34,996 nucleotides of DNA from a virus: IMG/VR virus record IMGVR_UViG_3300048919_000032, positions 1 to 34,996 of that record; one strand, written 5' to 3'. The position numbers and the translations under genes are program-made. Below, piece after piece: positions 18,275-25,281 of the stretch. Position 1 is the first letter of the stretch; each line of letters opens with the position of its first letter. Below the pieces are notes generated by a model. The model did no database searches, was not told the DNA's origin, and worked only from the letters and a program-made list of their open reading frames with translations.

Positions 18275-19695
18275 TAGGCTTCATCCCCCTTACCATCTTC
18301 GTTCTCTAATCCTGGGGCCCCATTCTCGGTTAACATATCGGTAACCGTCTTTTCGCGCTCCTCCTGTTCTCCATCTTCTTCCTTTATGGCTTCCATCTCG
18401 GTCTCTGAATCTTCCACCCACGGGTGATGCGCCACGATTGTCGCGCGTGAAATAACCCCCATGCTCTTGTCTGCAATATCTGCTAATTCCACATCATTCT
18501 TAACACTGGTTCGGGTCCATGTCTGAATAATGGTGCCATCCTTAATGTTAATATTCAGCTGGCGACACACACAACGGATAAAACGGCCAAAAGCAAGCTT
18601 GAACTCTGTTTCTTGTAGCCCCGCCTTTAATTCTAGCAGGGAATACAGGAAGTTAAGGGCCACCCCTGAGCTATTACCAAAATTCTGCGGGTCAGGATCT
18701 ATTCCTTGTCCCTGTTCAAAGATACATTTTCGTGTAGTGGCAAGCAACTTTTCTCTGGCTTCAACTGGCAGCTCTATGGTAAGAGTGGACACCCCTGATT
18801 TATCATCTGTACCGCCACTCTCAACCTGGATCGCTTTATAGTTTTTAAGATCACTAAGGAACTCCCCAAGGTCAGCCCCTCCATAGTTGGTAAGCACGAA
18901 AATAACCTCCTGGATATCCTCCAGATCATTAACAAATCCACTGAATACCTTGCAATAGGAATCAATTAGAGGCTTAATATTTACCAGATCGTCTGTATCT
19001 ATGTTGTTGTTAAAAAATGGGAAGAAAGGAATTTCGCCTATGCCGTGGCTATATGTTTCGGTTTCCTCTCCTGTTTGTGGATCGGCAATAAACATCTGGT
19101 ACGGTGAGATAAGGTTTATATCATCACAGGATTTAACCCGATATGCATTGCACTCGGTATCGTTCCAATATTCGTACACTATGTATGTGTCCCCTGTATC
19201 TTCATCCACTTCTTGGTAGGTCCTCAGAACCCCATCAAGTTCCTTTTCCAGGCTTTTATTCCATACCGGTATAATTTGCTCTGCTGGAACAACTGCATAC
19301 TTAAATCCGCCTTTGTCGTCTTTCCACAGATGCGTCCAGCCCACAGAACAATTAGAGGCCTCAATACAGAGGTCTTTGCATACTTTTGCGTATTTATCAC
19401 CAAGGAAGCTCGTTAACCTCTTGTTGGCATCTTTATTACCTAAATCAAATAACGGAGGTGCGGCAAACATGTATGAAGCTTTCTGATTAACCAGGAGGCC
19501 ATGGAAGTTAAAAGGTATCCGGTTATCAGCATTCCTTAATGGGCGCTCTTCCTGCCCTTCTTTCTTCTTCGGTTCCCCTATCAGTATATCGGTCTTGTTT
19601 TTGTAGTAATTCCTGGCCTTTTCCGCCCTTGCTATGAACTCTGTGTGCCCGGACTGATATTTTTTAACCAATCTCTTTATTGTCTCAATATCCAT
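18274..19695 (-). CDS. Portal protein (SPP1 gp6-like)
   Basis: A 473-residue protein from ATG 19695, with GAGG 8 bases upstream; a GTG three codons earlier is too close to it. IETIKRLVKKYQSGHTEF, the long hinge MFIADPQTGEETE, and a C-terminal acidic tail fit the SPP1-type portal (phage_prot_Gp6). GVALNFLYSLLELKAGLQET and SMGVISRATIVAHHPWVED are the recognisable crown and stem segments. The dodecamer is the DNA gate between the terminase upstream and the Mu-F-like protein downstream. Confidence 0.9.
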   Translation of the reverse strand: MDIETIKRLVKKYQSGHTEFIARAEKARNYYKNKTDILIGEPKKKEGQEERPLRNADNRIPFNFHGLLVNQKASYMFAAPPLFDLGNKDANKRLTSFLGDKYAKVCKDLCIEASNCSVGWTHLWKDDKGGFKYAVVPAEQIIPVWNKSLEKELDGVLRTYQEVDEDTGDTYIVYEYWNDTECNAYRVKSCDDINLISPYQMFIADPQTGEETETYSHGIGEIPFFPFFNNNIDTDDLVNIKPLIDSYCKVFSGFVNDLEDIQEVIFVLTNYGGADLGEFLSDLKNYKAIQVESGGTDDKSGVSTLTIELPVEAREKLLATTRKCIFEQGQGIDPDPQNFGNSSGVALNFLYSLLELKAGLQETEFKLAFGRFIRCVCRQLNINIKDGTIIQTWTRTSVKNDVELADIADKSMGVISRATIVAHHPWVEDSETEMEAIKEEDGEQEEREKTVTDMLTENGAPGLENEDGKGDEA

Positions 19696-19705
19696 GTGTT
19701 TCACC

Positions 19706-21106
19706 TCACTTTAATACCTTAATCCCTCTACCCTTTGCGCAGTTCTCAGCAATTCCGGTAGTTGCGTCTGGACCGTCATCGTGTTTGTTCTTACCCTCTC
19801 GCTGATACTTGTTCATTGCATTGTAATATTCCGGCCACCTGTTTTTCCAATCCTCTGGATAGTAAATATGTTGCATTACCCAGGAGGAATTGGAATAGAT
19901 TCGCGCGTCTTTGTTGCTTGACTGTGTGAACCATTTTATTGTGGTAAAGTTGCTTCCAAATTCCTGTTCTAATATCCTTTTGACATTCCTTGCAAAACCA
20001 CGGCCACCGTTATTTGATTCAATCCTTGCTACATTCACCTGACCGTTATATAGCATTTTTGCGGTCGCAGGTTCAGTGTCTTCCATTGGGGCCTTGGTGT
20101 ACAGCACATCAAGAATATAAGCTTCATTAGCAAATGTGACACCATAATTTATGCTGCAAAGGTAATCGTCCCCGGTATCTGCTGTATCTGTGTAGTTCCT
20201 GATCTCCTTAAACTGTGGAAGCGCTCCGCTATACGTCTTGAACGCAGTATATAGCTTTCCTTTAAGGTCAATCGGCTCCTGTTGATAGTTGGCAGAAGCA
20301 ATATCTGCCCCCATGGCTTTTATCTTACCCTGATAGGATTTGTAAGATAATACCTCTGGGCAAAGCATTTCATGGGTTTCTGGGTTTATCAATGCTTTCA
20401 TGCATATGTGACGGACCTTTGCACCAGCTTCTTTAAAGTGCTGCAATGCGCGTCCTGCAAGATCATCACTCGCCCACCGGGTCATGATAATAATAATCTT
20501 TCCACATTCTTCCAAACGGGAGAGCATGGTATCCGTAAACCATGACCAGTGCTTTTCTTTTATTAATTCGTTGTTGGCTTCCTCTGCATTTTTGATAAGA
20601 TCATCAATGATGAGCAGGGAAGCACCGAAGCCAGTTGCTGTACCGGTTGGTGAGGTGGCTAGGTAATTGTTATACCCGCCCTCCAGACTCCAGAGGTTCA
20701 TTGCTCCATCGCCTTGCTTTATTTGTACCCCTGGGAATACATCGGAGAAAACGACTTTACTCTCATCAGCTTTAACCTCCTGAATATCGTTACGGACGTT
20801 TTTCGAAAACATAGTGGAAAGGGTCTCATTGTAGGAACCGGTCATGATCTTCTGTGATTGATCTTTCCCAAGTACCCACTCTACCAAAAGACCTGCAGTA
20901 CGACTCTTACCGTGGCGAGGAGGCTCGTTCACAATCAGGACTTCATCATCTGACTCTATAAAATCCTGAAAACCATTGCAAAGATCTAGCAGATATTGGC
21001 GGTCTTCCTTGTAAAAATCCGGAGCTTTCAGATTACAATAAAAAAAGAACTCCCTTCTGGCAAGTTCTATCTGTGCACCTCTTATTATTATTTCTTTATC
21101 CATCAT
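19706..21106 (-). CDS. terL: Terminase large subunit
   Basis: A 466-residue protein with an ATPase half and a nuclease half. The Walker A-like motif PPRHGKS lies at 62-68, and Walker B LLIIDD (164-169) precedes the coupling motif IMTRWASDD. The nuclease region starts near ADTGDDYLCSI. It pumps phage DNA into the procapsid and cuts the concatemer. Two adjacent ATGs (21106, 21103) are possible; both lie inside the TerS stop region (11-base overlap), suggesting coupled translation. Confidence 0.93.
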   Translation of the reverse strand: MMDKEIIIRGAQIELARREFFFYCNLKAPDFYKEDRQYLLDLCNGFQDFIESDDEVLIVNEPPRHGKSRTAGLLVEWVLGKDQSQKIMTGSYNETLSTMFSKNVRNDIQEVKADESKVVFSDVFPGVQIKQGDGAMNLWSLEGGYNNYLATSPTGTATGFGASLLIIDDLIKNAEEANNELIKEKHWSWFTDTMLSRLEECGKIIIIMTRWASDDLAGRALQHFKEAGAKVRHICMKALINPETHEMLCPEVLSYKSYQGKIKAMGADIASANYQQEPIDLKGKLYTAFKTYSGALPQFKEIRNYTDTADTGDDYLCSINYGVTFANEAYILDVLYTKAPMEDTEPATAKMLYNGQVNVARIESNNGGRGFARNVKRILEQEFGSNFTTIKWFTQSSNKDARIYSNSSWVMQHIYYPEDWKNRWPEYYNAMNKYQREGKNKHDDGPDATTGIAENCAKGRGIKVLK

Positions 21107-21629
21107 GTATCAGCTTCTTTAACTCTTCCGTGGTCAATCCCTCGTAAGGATTGGTTTTTTTAACCTCTCCAGATAACTCCACTTTGTCCTTGAACATACC
21201 CAGGTGCCGCCCGATAAGCTCCAGGGCTTTCCCTTTATCGTTCAGCTTGATTTCGATGCCGTTTGCGCCTTCCTTAATCCCAGCAATGGCGCCTATCTTA
21301 TCTCTTGGCATTTCATCTGTGGGTTTTACCTCAACCACCCTGAAAATTCCTTTATTTTCAATCGTCACAAAATCAGTGACATCCGCAAAGCCAATCTTTG
21401 CAAGCTCTTTTAAAACCATGTCCTGAGTAATCTCAGTACGCTTTTCTCTGTCTTTCATGCGCTTTTCAACATAAGACGCAACGTTAACATTGGTTAACAT
21501 CCTACTTGCCGCTGATTTAGCAGTTTCATCTTTCTTCACCTTGGGATAAGCCACCTTGTAAGCTCTGGTAGCATTAAGATCAATCAGGTATTCATCTGCA
21601 AATATTTTCTGTTTGGCGGTTAATGCCAT
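21096..21629 (-). CDS. terS: Terminase small subunit (Terminase_2 family)
   Basis: A 177-residue protein. The start is ATG 21629 with AAGG 8 bases upstream; an in-frame GTG at 21638 is too close to the ribosome site. The N-terminus LTAKQKIFADEYLIDLNATR AYK and MLTNVNVASYVEKR are the HTH and recognition helices of Terminase_2. The ITQDMVLKELAKIGFADVTD linker follows, then an oligomerisation region. It recognises the pac/cos site, likely close by. It is the first gene of the late operon. Confidence 0.9.
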   Translation of the reverse strand: MALTAKQKIFADEYLIDLNATRAYKVAYPKVKKDETAKSAASRMLTNVNVASYVEKRMKDREKRTEITQDMVLKELAKIGFADVTDFVTIENKGIFRVVEVKPTDEMPRDKIGAIAGIKEGANGIEIKLNDKGKALELIGRHLGMFKDKVELSGEVKKTNPYEGLTTEELKKLIHDG

Positions 21630-21664
21630 CAGTCTCACCTTCCAATCTGGCTATTTTTTGTATA

Positions 21665-21692
21665 AAAAGAGACGGGGTTGACCGTCTCTTTT
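21665..21692. terminator. Intrinsic terminator upstream of terS
   Basis: An 11-bp stem AAAAGAGACGG/CCGTCTCTTTT with a 6-base loop. On the minus strand the stem runs into TTTTTATAC. It lies between the 168-codon frame and terS, so the late genes need read-through or a promoter between here and 21629. I see no good promoter there. Confidence 0.75.
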
Positions 21693-21701
21693 ATTTCACT
21701 T

Positions 21702-22166
21702 TTAAAATTTAACGCCTTTACTAGATAGATAAATGCTTATACACATAAATAATCCTTGTATAAACATATCCATTCCTTTGTCCTTAATTAACCCTTCGTT
21801 AATATCATTCTCCTGCATTATGCGCATTATTTCTTTTTGAACTCCGACATTATCTTCTGAAGATGCAAAGATGTTTTCCAAAACCTGCATCGTATGTACA
21901 TGCTGCTCTCTTATTGTTTTAATATATTCATTTTGGTTGCTAATTATAGTTTCCTGTTGTGTTATCATTTTCTCTGTATTTTCAGCTGTTCTTATTTGTG
22001 CCTGTTGAGCTTGCTTAAATTCAGTATTTTCAATAGCTTTTACATCAGGGCGATACAACGTATCAAAAGCCTTATTCTGCATGGTTGATATAAAATTTTG
22101 CGGATCAGCGTCAAGCTTCATAAAGCCTTCTTGTAATACCTTATCCCCAATTTTCAATTCGCTCAT
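21702..22166 (-). CDS. Hypothetical coiled-coil protein with C-terminal hydrophobic tail
   Basis: A 154-residue protein from ATG 22166, with GGGGGA 5 bases upstream; an earlier TTG/GTG-type opening to 22208 has no site. I recognise no family. The middle (about residues 45-100) is a coiled coil (EFKQAQQAQIRTAENTEKMI, NEYIKTIREQHVHTMQVLEN). The last 20 residues (IQGLFMCISIYLSSKGVKF) form a possible membrane anchor. It is AT-rich and is enclosed by a terminator on each side, with a weak promoter (TATGAT at 22200-22205, TTTTCT 17 bases away). This fits an independently expressed accessory gene. Superinfection exclusion or a packaging-linked role are guesses. Confidence 0.6.
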   Translation of the reverse strand: MSELKIGDKVLQEGFMKLDADPQNFISTMQNKAFDTLYRPDVKAIENTEFKQAQQAQIRTAENTEKMITQQETIISNQNEYIKTIREQHVHTMQVLENIFASSEDNVGVQKEIMRIMQENDINEGLIKDKGMDMFIQGLFMCISIYLSSKGVKF

Positions 22167-22218
22167 TATTCCCCCTACCTCTATCTTTTGTATTCTCCTA
22201 TCATACACTATTTATTCC

Positions 22219-22261
22219 AAAAAGAAAACACCCATCAAGGCTATACCAAGACAGGTGTTTA
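22219..22261 (-). terminator. Intrinsic terminator after the tRNA-like RNA
   Basis: On the minus strand AAACACC (22254-22260) pairs with GGUGUUU (22226-22232), 7 bp with a partly paired internal loop. The U-rich tail UUUUCUUUUU follows at about 22217-22228. It would end a transcript that includes the tRNA-like region. Confidence 0.65.
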
Positions 22262-22287
22262 AAAAAGGAGAATTATTGAATAATAAT

Positions 22288-22361
22288 CGGAACACCCGGA
22301 TTCGAACCGAAAAAACTACCTGCCGCTACGCTGCAAGGCCTCTGCCATCGAAATGTGTTCC
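22288..22361 (-). ncRNA. tRNA-like structure, 74 nt, with aberrant anticodon arm
   Basis: The acceptor is a perfect 7-bp stem, GGAACAC (22355-22361) with GUGUUCC (22289-22295), plus a discriminator G. The T arm is a 5-bp stem UUCGG/CCGGG (two G-U) closing a UUCGAAU loop, an exact tRNA T-loop. The D arm is weak (UUC/GAG, loop GAUGGCA). The anticodon region (CCUUGC...GCAGG) does not make a clean 5-bp stem with a 7-base loop; the best stem has a bulge and a 9-base loop. No CCA is encoded. It may be a degenerate tRNA or a tRNA mimic. No anticodon is called. Confidence 0.6.
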
Positions 22362-22365
22362 TCTC

Positions 22366-22503
22366 CCCAGTGTTGCATTTTGGGCTCAACACTCTGACTT
22401 CTATACCCTGCTTTCTATCCGATTTGAAAAGCCATGAAGAAAACATAAGAACGTCGGCTTTAATCAGCCGCCAAGCTGTTACACCTGGCAGCCCGTAGGG
22501 GTA
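22366..22503 (-). ncRNA. Structured stretch upstream of the tRNA-like element
   Basis: This 138-base gap has no gene but can fold. A hairpin of 11 pairs (four G-U) with loop GUAACA spans 22466-22493. A second, mutually exclusive hairpin CGGCU/AGCCG lies at 22455-22470. A 7-bp hairpin AGUGUUG/CAACACU spans 22369-22393. With the tRNA-like fold and terminator it may form one transcript of about 280 bases. Confidence 0.45.
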
Positions 22504-22956
22504 TTATTTCTTTGTGTATTCGATTACAACGTAGACAGTACAGCCAGAATAATATCCATCATTGTTTAACAAATTATAAAGAATATTACCTGTTTTACTG
22601 TTATAAGCCATATTTAGTGCAGCAATCAATCCAGTAGTCATATTATAAGATGTCTGTAATGTAATGTGCATCACATCTGCATTATCAATCATGTTTCCAT
22701 ATAATTTAATCATCCGTCCAATGTTAAGTTCAGAAACATTAGCAAATACATATGCATTGCCACTATCTTTAGCAAGTGTCCCGGTAATCACCTTTCGATA
22801 AATCGGCTTACCATCAATCCATTTGCCGCATACAGTCTCTTCAGTAGAATAATCATTTTCAGCTCCTGTGCCGCTATTACCATTACCTCCACAACACCCA
22901 TAATACTGATTATTGATTACAGTACAGCATTTCTTTTCATCCATACATTCTGCCAT
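22504..22956 (-). CDS. Virion-type protein with WIDGKPIYRK motif, function unknown
   Basis: A 150-residue protein; ATG 22956, GGAGG 8 bases upstream. The N-terminus is cysteine-rich (CMDEKKCCTVINNQYYGCCG) followed by a GNGNSGTG linker. The remainder carries YSTEETVCGKWIDGKPIYRK and C-terminal beta segments. The STEE..G.WIDGKPIYRK motif recurs in Firmicutes phage tail and fibre proteins. Here the gene stands alone upstream of terminase, not in the tail module. It could be a surface decoration or a displaced receptor-binding part. Confidence 0.6.
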   Translation of the reverse strand: MAECMDEKKCCTVINNQYYGCCGGNGNSGTGAENDYSTEETVCGKWIDGKPIYRKVITGTLAKDSGNAYVFANVSELNIGRMIKLYGNMIDNADVMHITLQTSYNMTTGLIAALNMAYNSKTGNILYNLLNNDGYYSGCTVYVVIEYTKK

Positions 22957-23113
22957 AAATAAATCCTCCTCTGTTTGTTTTTCCAGAACTATTTCTACTG
23001 GATAACATTATTGTAAGCCAGCTACGAATTCATTAACAGGACACAAATAGGATACGTTTTGCCAGTTCACATCTTACAGGAGGAATTCCTTCTGGCTTCT
23101 GCATGATAGCATA
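22957..23113. promoter_or_regulatory. Intergenic region with a dyad after the late regulator
   Basis: No gene here. An imperfect 18-base palindrome CAGGAGGAATTCCTTCTG lies at 23077-23094, just downstream of the ArpU-type regulator gene. It could be an operator or part of a late promoter. A poor TACAAT -10-like box on the minus strand has no good -35. The assignment is weak. Confidence 0.25.
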
Positions 23114-23590
23114 CTACCATCTTTCATCGGGACATTGGGAGACATTTCCAAAGAATCTTAAATTTCTTTTTTTACAACTATCTTCCGTAAAGCTAACTCG
23201 TCGCTTTGGAAACATTCGATTCATGGCCTGTGCTACCTTCCACCAAGGAAGCCCGTCTATGTAATACAACCGAAACATGGTTCTTACTTCGCTTTTGGGG
23301 ACAGACTCAATATATTCCTCAGCCTGCGTCATAAGCTCCAGTAGTTCCGCTTCCTTGATTTCAAGCATCTTCTGCAGTCTTTCAATAGCCGCCTTCTTAC
23401 GGTAGTATACCGGAGTAGGATAACCGGTTATCTTAATGCTCCCATATGTTCCATCCCTTCTGGTACCTTTTACGGAATCTGAAACGATGCTTATATTCTT
23501 AATTTCCTTTTCCAGCTTTTCTTTGCGGCGCCGGATGTCCTTTATCTCTTCCTTCATCTCGCAATACTGGACTAATATTTCTTTGTCCAA
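23114..23590 (-). CDS. ArpU/RinA-type late transcription regulator (DUF1492-like)
   Basis: A 158-residue protein. I chose TTG 23590 (gives MDKEILVQYCEMKEEIKDI) because GGAGG is 7 bases upstream; the longer frame to 23704 overlaps the zinc-ribbon gene and has no site. Residues about 8-40 form a coiled coil (MKEEIKDIRRRKEKLEKEIK). The C-terminal 60 residues are a sigma70-region-4-like HTH (VRTMFRLYYIDGLPWWKVAQ, FTEDSCKKRNLRFF). Such proteins in Firmicutes phages activate late gene transcription and lie just before terminase, as here. The target promoter was not identified. Confidence 0.75.
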   Translation of the reverse strand: MDKEILVQYCEMKEEIKDIRRRKEKLEKEIKNISIVSDSVKGTRRDGTYGSIKITGYPTPVYYRKKAAIERLQKMLEIKEAELLELMTQAEEYIESVPKSEVRTMFRLYYIDGLPWWKVAQAMNRMFPKRRVSFTEDSCKKRNLRFFGNVSQCPDERW

Positions 23591-23594
23591 ACTG

Positions 23595-23738
23595 TCACCT
23601 CCCTGATGTCTTTTTATCGTAATACTCTCCAACCGCAAACAATCTCCCTTGATTCTTACAGGAACAACTCTTTCTCGGGGAATCAGAAGGGTATACCTTT
23701 CCACAATACATACATTTCTTGCGGATATTACTAAACAT
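23595..23738 (-). CDS. Small zinc-ribbon-like protein
   Basis: A 47-residue protein, ATG 23738 with GGAG 6 bases upstream. KKCMYCGKVYPSDSPRKSCSCK has two cysteine pairs, C9-x2-C12 and C25-x-C27, consistent with a zinc knuckle. It overlaps the preceding gene by 8 bases. The ribosome site of the regulator lies at its very end, so the four genes 24100-23114 look translationally linked. Function unknown. Confidence 0.65.
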   Translation of the reverse strand: MFSNIRKKCMYCGKVYPSDSPRKSCSCKNQGRLFAVGEYYDKKTSGR

Positions 23739-23916
23739 TGTCTTCTCCATCTTCCACCTCCACCGATACTATTCTCACACGCTCCAGGAGAACATCTATG
23801 TAATTACCATCGTCCAACATGAGCCCAATCAATCCCTCATAGCTCCCGATCATAAGTCCGTATTGCCTACCAGGATAAACCTGGACAACGACTTTCTGCT
23901 TATCTTCAAGTTTCAT
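23731..23916 (-). CDS. Small hypothetical protein, SH3-like beta pattern
   Basis: A 61-residue protein from ATG 23916, with AGGTG 6 bases upstream; longer frames back to 23982 have no ribosome site. KQKVVVQVYPGRQYGLMIGSY and GLIGLMLDDGNYIDVLLERV alternate as in small beta-barrels. It ends in acidic EVEDGEDNV. It overlaps its neighbours on both sides by 8-11 bases. No family recognised. Confidence 0.6.
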   Translation of the reverse strand: MKLEDKQKVVVQVYPGRQYGLMIGSYEGLIGLMLDDGNYIDVLLERVRIVSVEVEDGEDNV

Positions 23917-24100
23917 TCTGCACCTTCTTCCACACCGGGGGCTTCCTGCGCTTCGGATCCGGACAAAGGCTTGTATAAGCATAAGCTGGGTTTAATGCAC
24001 TAAAGGTACCAGCCCTAGGTCCTTTCAGTATGTAATCCTGTTTCGCAGCCCTGGCTCTCTCTGTAACCATCGCGTCTGCATGTTTTTCTTTACTGCTCAA
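23906..24100 (-). CDS. Small basic hypothetical protein
   Basis: A 64-residue protein starting at TTG 24100, with GGAGG 8 bases upstream. The longer open frame to 24334 is antisense to a plus-strand gene and is not used. It is rich in Lys, Arg and Pro (DPKRRKPPVWKKVQ) and carries a central ALNPAYAYTSLC. No family recognised. It is the first gene of the small-gene cluster leading to the late regulator. Confidence 0.55.
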   Translation of the reverse strand: MSSKEKHADAMVTERARAAKQDYILKGPRAGTFSALNPAYAYTSLCPDPKRRKPPVWKKVQNET

Positions 24101-24178
24101 TTTGTCACCCTCCTTTGAAAAAACAACGTATTTACTTATGACACAATCTTTTCTTCCGATAATCCTAATGTAAAGAAT

Positions 24179-24184
24179 TATAAT
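24179..24184 (+). promoter_or_regulatory. Possible -10 box (TATAAT) for the plus-strand membrane gene
   Basis: A consensus TATAAT lies 26 bases before the ATG of the membrane protein. No good -35 sits at 16-18 bases; TTCCGA at 19 bases is a poor fit. The gene needs its own promoter because every neighbour runs the other way. Confidence 0.35.
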
Positions 24185-24209
24185 ATTTAAAGGGAGAGAG
24201 AGAAAAAGT

Positions 24210-24533
24210 ATGGAAATCGAAAACGAATTAAAATTTGGGTTAGGTATTAAAATTTGGTGCATAATCAGTATTTTAGGAAGCTCTTTAAGCACTATAGTCA
24301 ACTTATATGTAGGAATATATAGTGTAGCTGCCATCTGCGCAGCGACAGTTTTATTATATGTTTGGCTGCTTTTAAGTAAAAAACGTATTGCATTTTACCT
24401 AATTCTAGCCGTAGCTGTAGTACGTGTCGTAATAGGCCTTGTCGTTTTTTTAGATCCAAAGTTAATCTTGGGATTAGGCAATTGTTTGATTACATATGCT
24501 TTTCTTCACAAATACTGGAAACAAATGAAGTAA
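24210..24533 (+). CDS. Small polytopic membrane protein (accessory gene)
   Basis: A 107-residue protein with a purine-rich GGGAGAGAGAG upstream of ATG 24210. Three to four hydrophobic segments are visible: IKIWCIISILGSSLSTIVNL (about 13-32), YSVAAICAATVLLYVWLLL (37-55), and FYLILAVAVVRVVIGLVVFL (61-80), with a weaker fourth near the C-terminus. It is the only plus-strand gene inside the phage, AT-rich, and ends at a hairpin. This suggests expression from the prophage. I do not recognise a family. Lysogenic conversion or exclusion is possible but unproven. Confidence 0.65.
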   Translation: MEIENELKFGLGIKIWCIISILGSSLSTIVNLYVGIYSVAAICAATVLLYVWLLLSKKRIAFYLILAVAVVRVVIGLVVFLDPKLILGLGNCLITYAFLHKYWKQMK

Positions 24534-24541
24534 TTCCGTTT

Positions 24542-24582
24542 AGCACGTATCCTGGTTTTTCTATGAAGGATACGTGTTCTTT
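24542..24582 (+). terminator. Hairpin terminator of the membrane gene
   Basis: CACGTATCC/GGATACGTG, a 9-bp perfect stem extended by G-T and A-T to 11 pairs, starts 8 bases after the stop. The T tract is short (TTCTTTAG), so termination is likely but not certain. Confidence 0.6.
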
Positions 24583-24628
24583 AGAATAAATATCAGTTTT
24601 CTGGATTAAACAATTTAATTCTGAGTAC

Positions 24629-24658
24629 AAAAAAACTACCAGCTCAATACTGATAGTT
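24629..24658 (-). terminator. Intrinsic terminator of the deoxyribosyltransferase-like gene
   Basis: On the minus strand AACUAUCAG (24650-24658) pairs with CUGGUAGUU (24634-24642), 9 pairs with one U-G, loop UAUUGAG. The stem is followed by a U run at 24629-24635. It lies about 60 bases after the stop of the gene. Confidence 0.75.
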
Positions 24659-24717
24659 AGTAGTGAATATTCTCATTATTAAAATTTGGTTATGTTTTAA
24701 ATTAATTCCGAAACAAA

Positions 24718-25044
24718 TTAGGCGTTATGACATTCTAAATAGTTAATCCCTTTTCCGGTTTTTATAGCATATTCTATTTCACCTTTTGTGCTTTCACCTA
24801 TGTATCCGTTTTTATTTATCACATAAATTTCATCAGACATATCTATTTTTCTTTTATGTATATCGTCAAGCATTACTTTAATTTCAGGAGTAATGACACT
24901 TCCAAACTCTCCATCAGCATGTCCAAACATCCCTACTGAAATAATAATATTACCTTCTAGAGTTAATTGTTTTTGCACTTTCAGGAACTCATCTTTAAAC
25001 TTCGTGCTTCCACACAAAGTTACCACCTTGTATTTTCCTACCAT
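24718..25044 (-). CDS. Nucleoside 2-deoxyribosyltransferase-like protein
   Basis: A 108-residue protein; ATG 25044, GGAGG 5 bases upstream. KVVTLCGSTKFKDEF at the start is the nucleotide-binding loop of this superfamily, and DMSDEIYVINKNGYIGEST with GEIEYAIKTGKGINYLE matches the C-terminal catalytic half. Such enzymes transfer or cleave deoxyribose from nucleosides or nucleotides, and small forms are common in phages. It has its own promoter (25080-25108) and terminator (24629-24658), so it looks like an independently transcribed 'moron'. Substrate unknown. Confidence 0.75.
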   Translation of the reverse strand: MVGKYKVVTLCGSTKFKDEFLKVQKQLTLEGNIIISVGMFGHADGEFGSVITPEIKVMLDDIHKRKIDMSDEIYVINKNGYIGESTKGEIEYAIKTGKGINYLECHNA

Positions 25045-25079
25045 AATATCCTCCCACCAAATTCCGATTCCTTTATTTA

Positions 25080-25108
25080 ATAATACAAGAGAATCTTCTA
25101 ACTATCAA
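25080..25108 (-). promoter_or_regulatory. Sigma-A-type promoter of the deoxyribosyltransferase-like gene
   Basis: On the minus strand the -35 TTGATA (25103-25108) and -10 TATTAT (25080-25085) are 17 bases apart. The ATG is about 35 bases downstream. Spacing and sequence are close to ideal for housekeeping sigma factor in Firmicutes, which suggests expression in the lysogen. Confidence 0.65.
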
Positions 25109-25158
25109 TATTAAGTTCTCAATGTACTACTTTCTTTCACAAACTCTTCACAGATCAA

Positions 25159-25260
25159 TCAAGCTCCCGTCACAATTTCCCGGTATATTAATACTTGTAA
25201 AGAGGCAAACAACCTTTTATATAATTTTTTTTCATACTCAGCCGGCAGGATTCCCCCGAT
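25159..25260 (-). other. Possible remnant or non-canonical small ORF
   Basis: After the PAPS-reductase-like stop a frame stays open and gives a gene-like peptide (GGILPAEYEKKLYKRLFASL, then QVLIYREIVTGA). There is a GGGAGG site 8-10 bases before it but no ATG, GTG or TTG at the right distance; ATC would be needed. It may be a decayed 3' remnant of a gene, or spurious. Confidence 0.25.
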
Positions 25261-25281
25261 CTTGTCGGCTCCTCCCTTTTA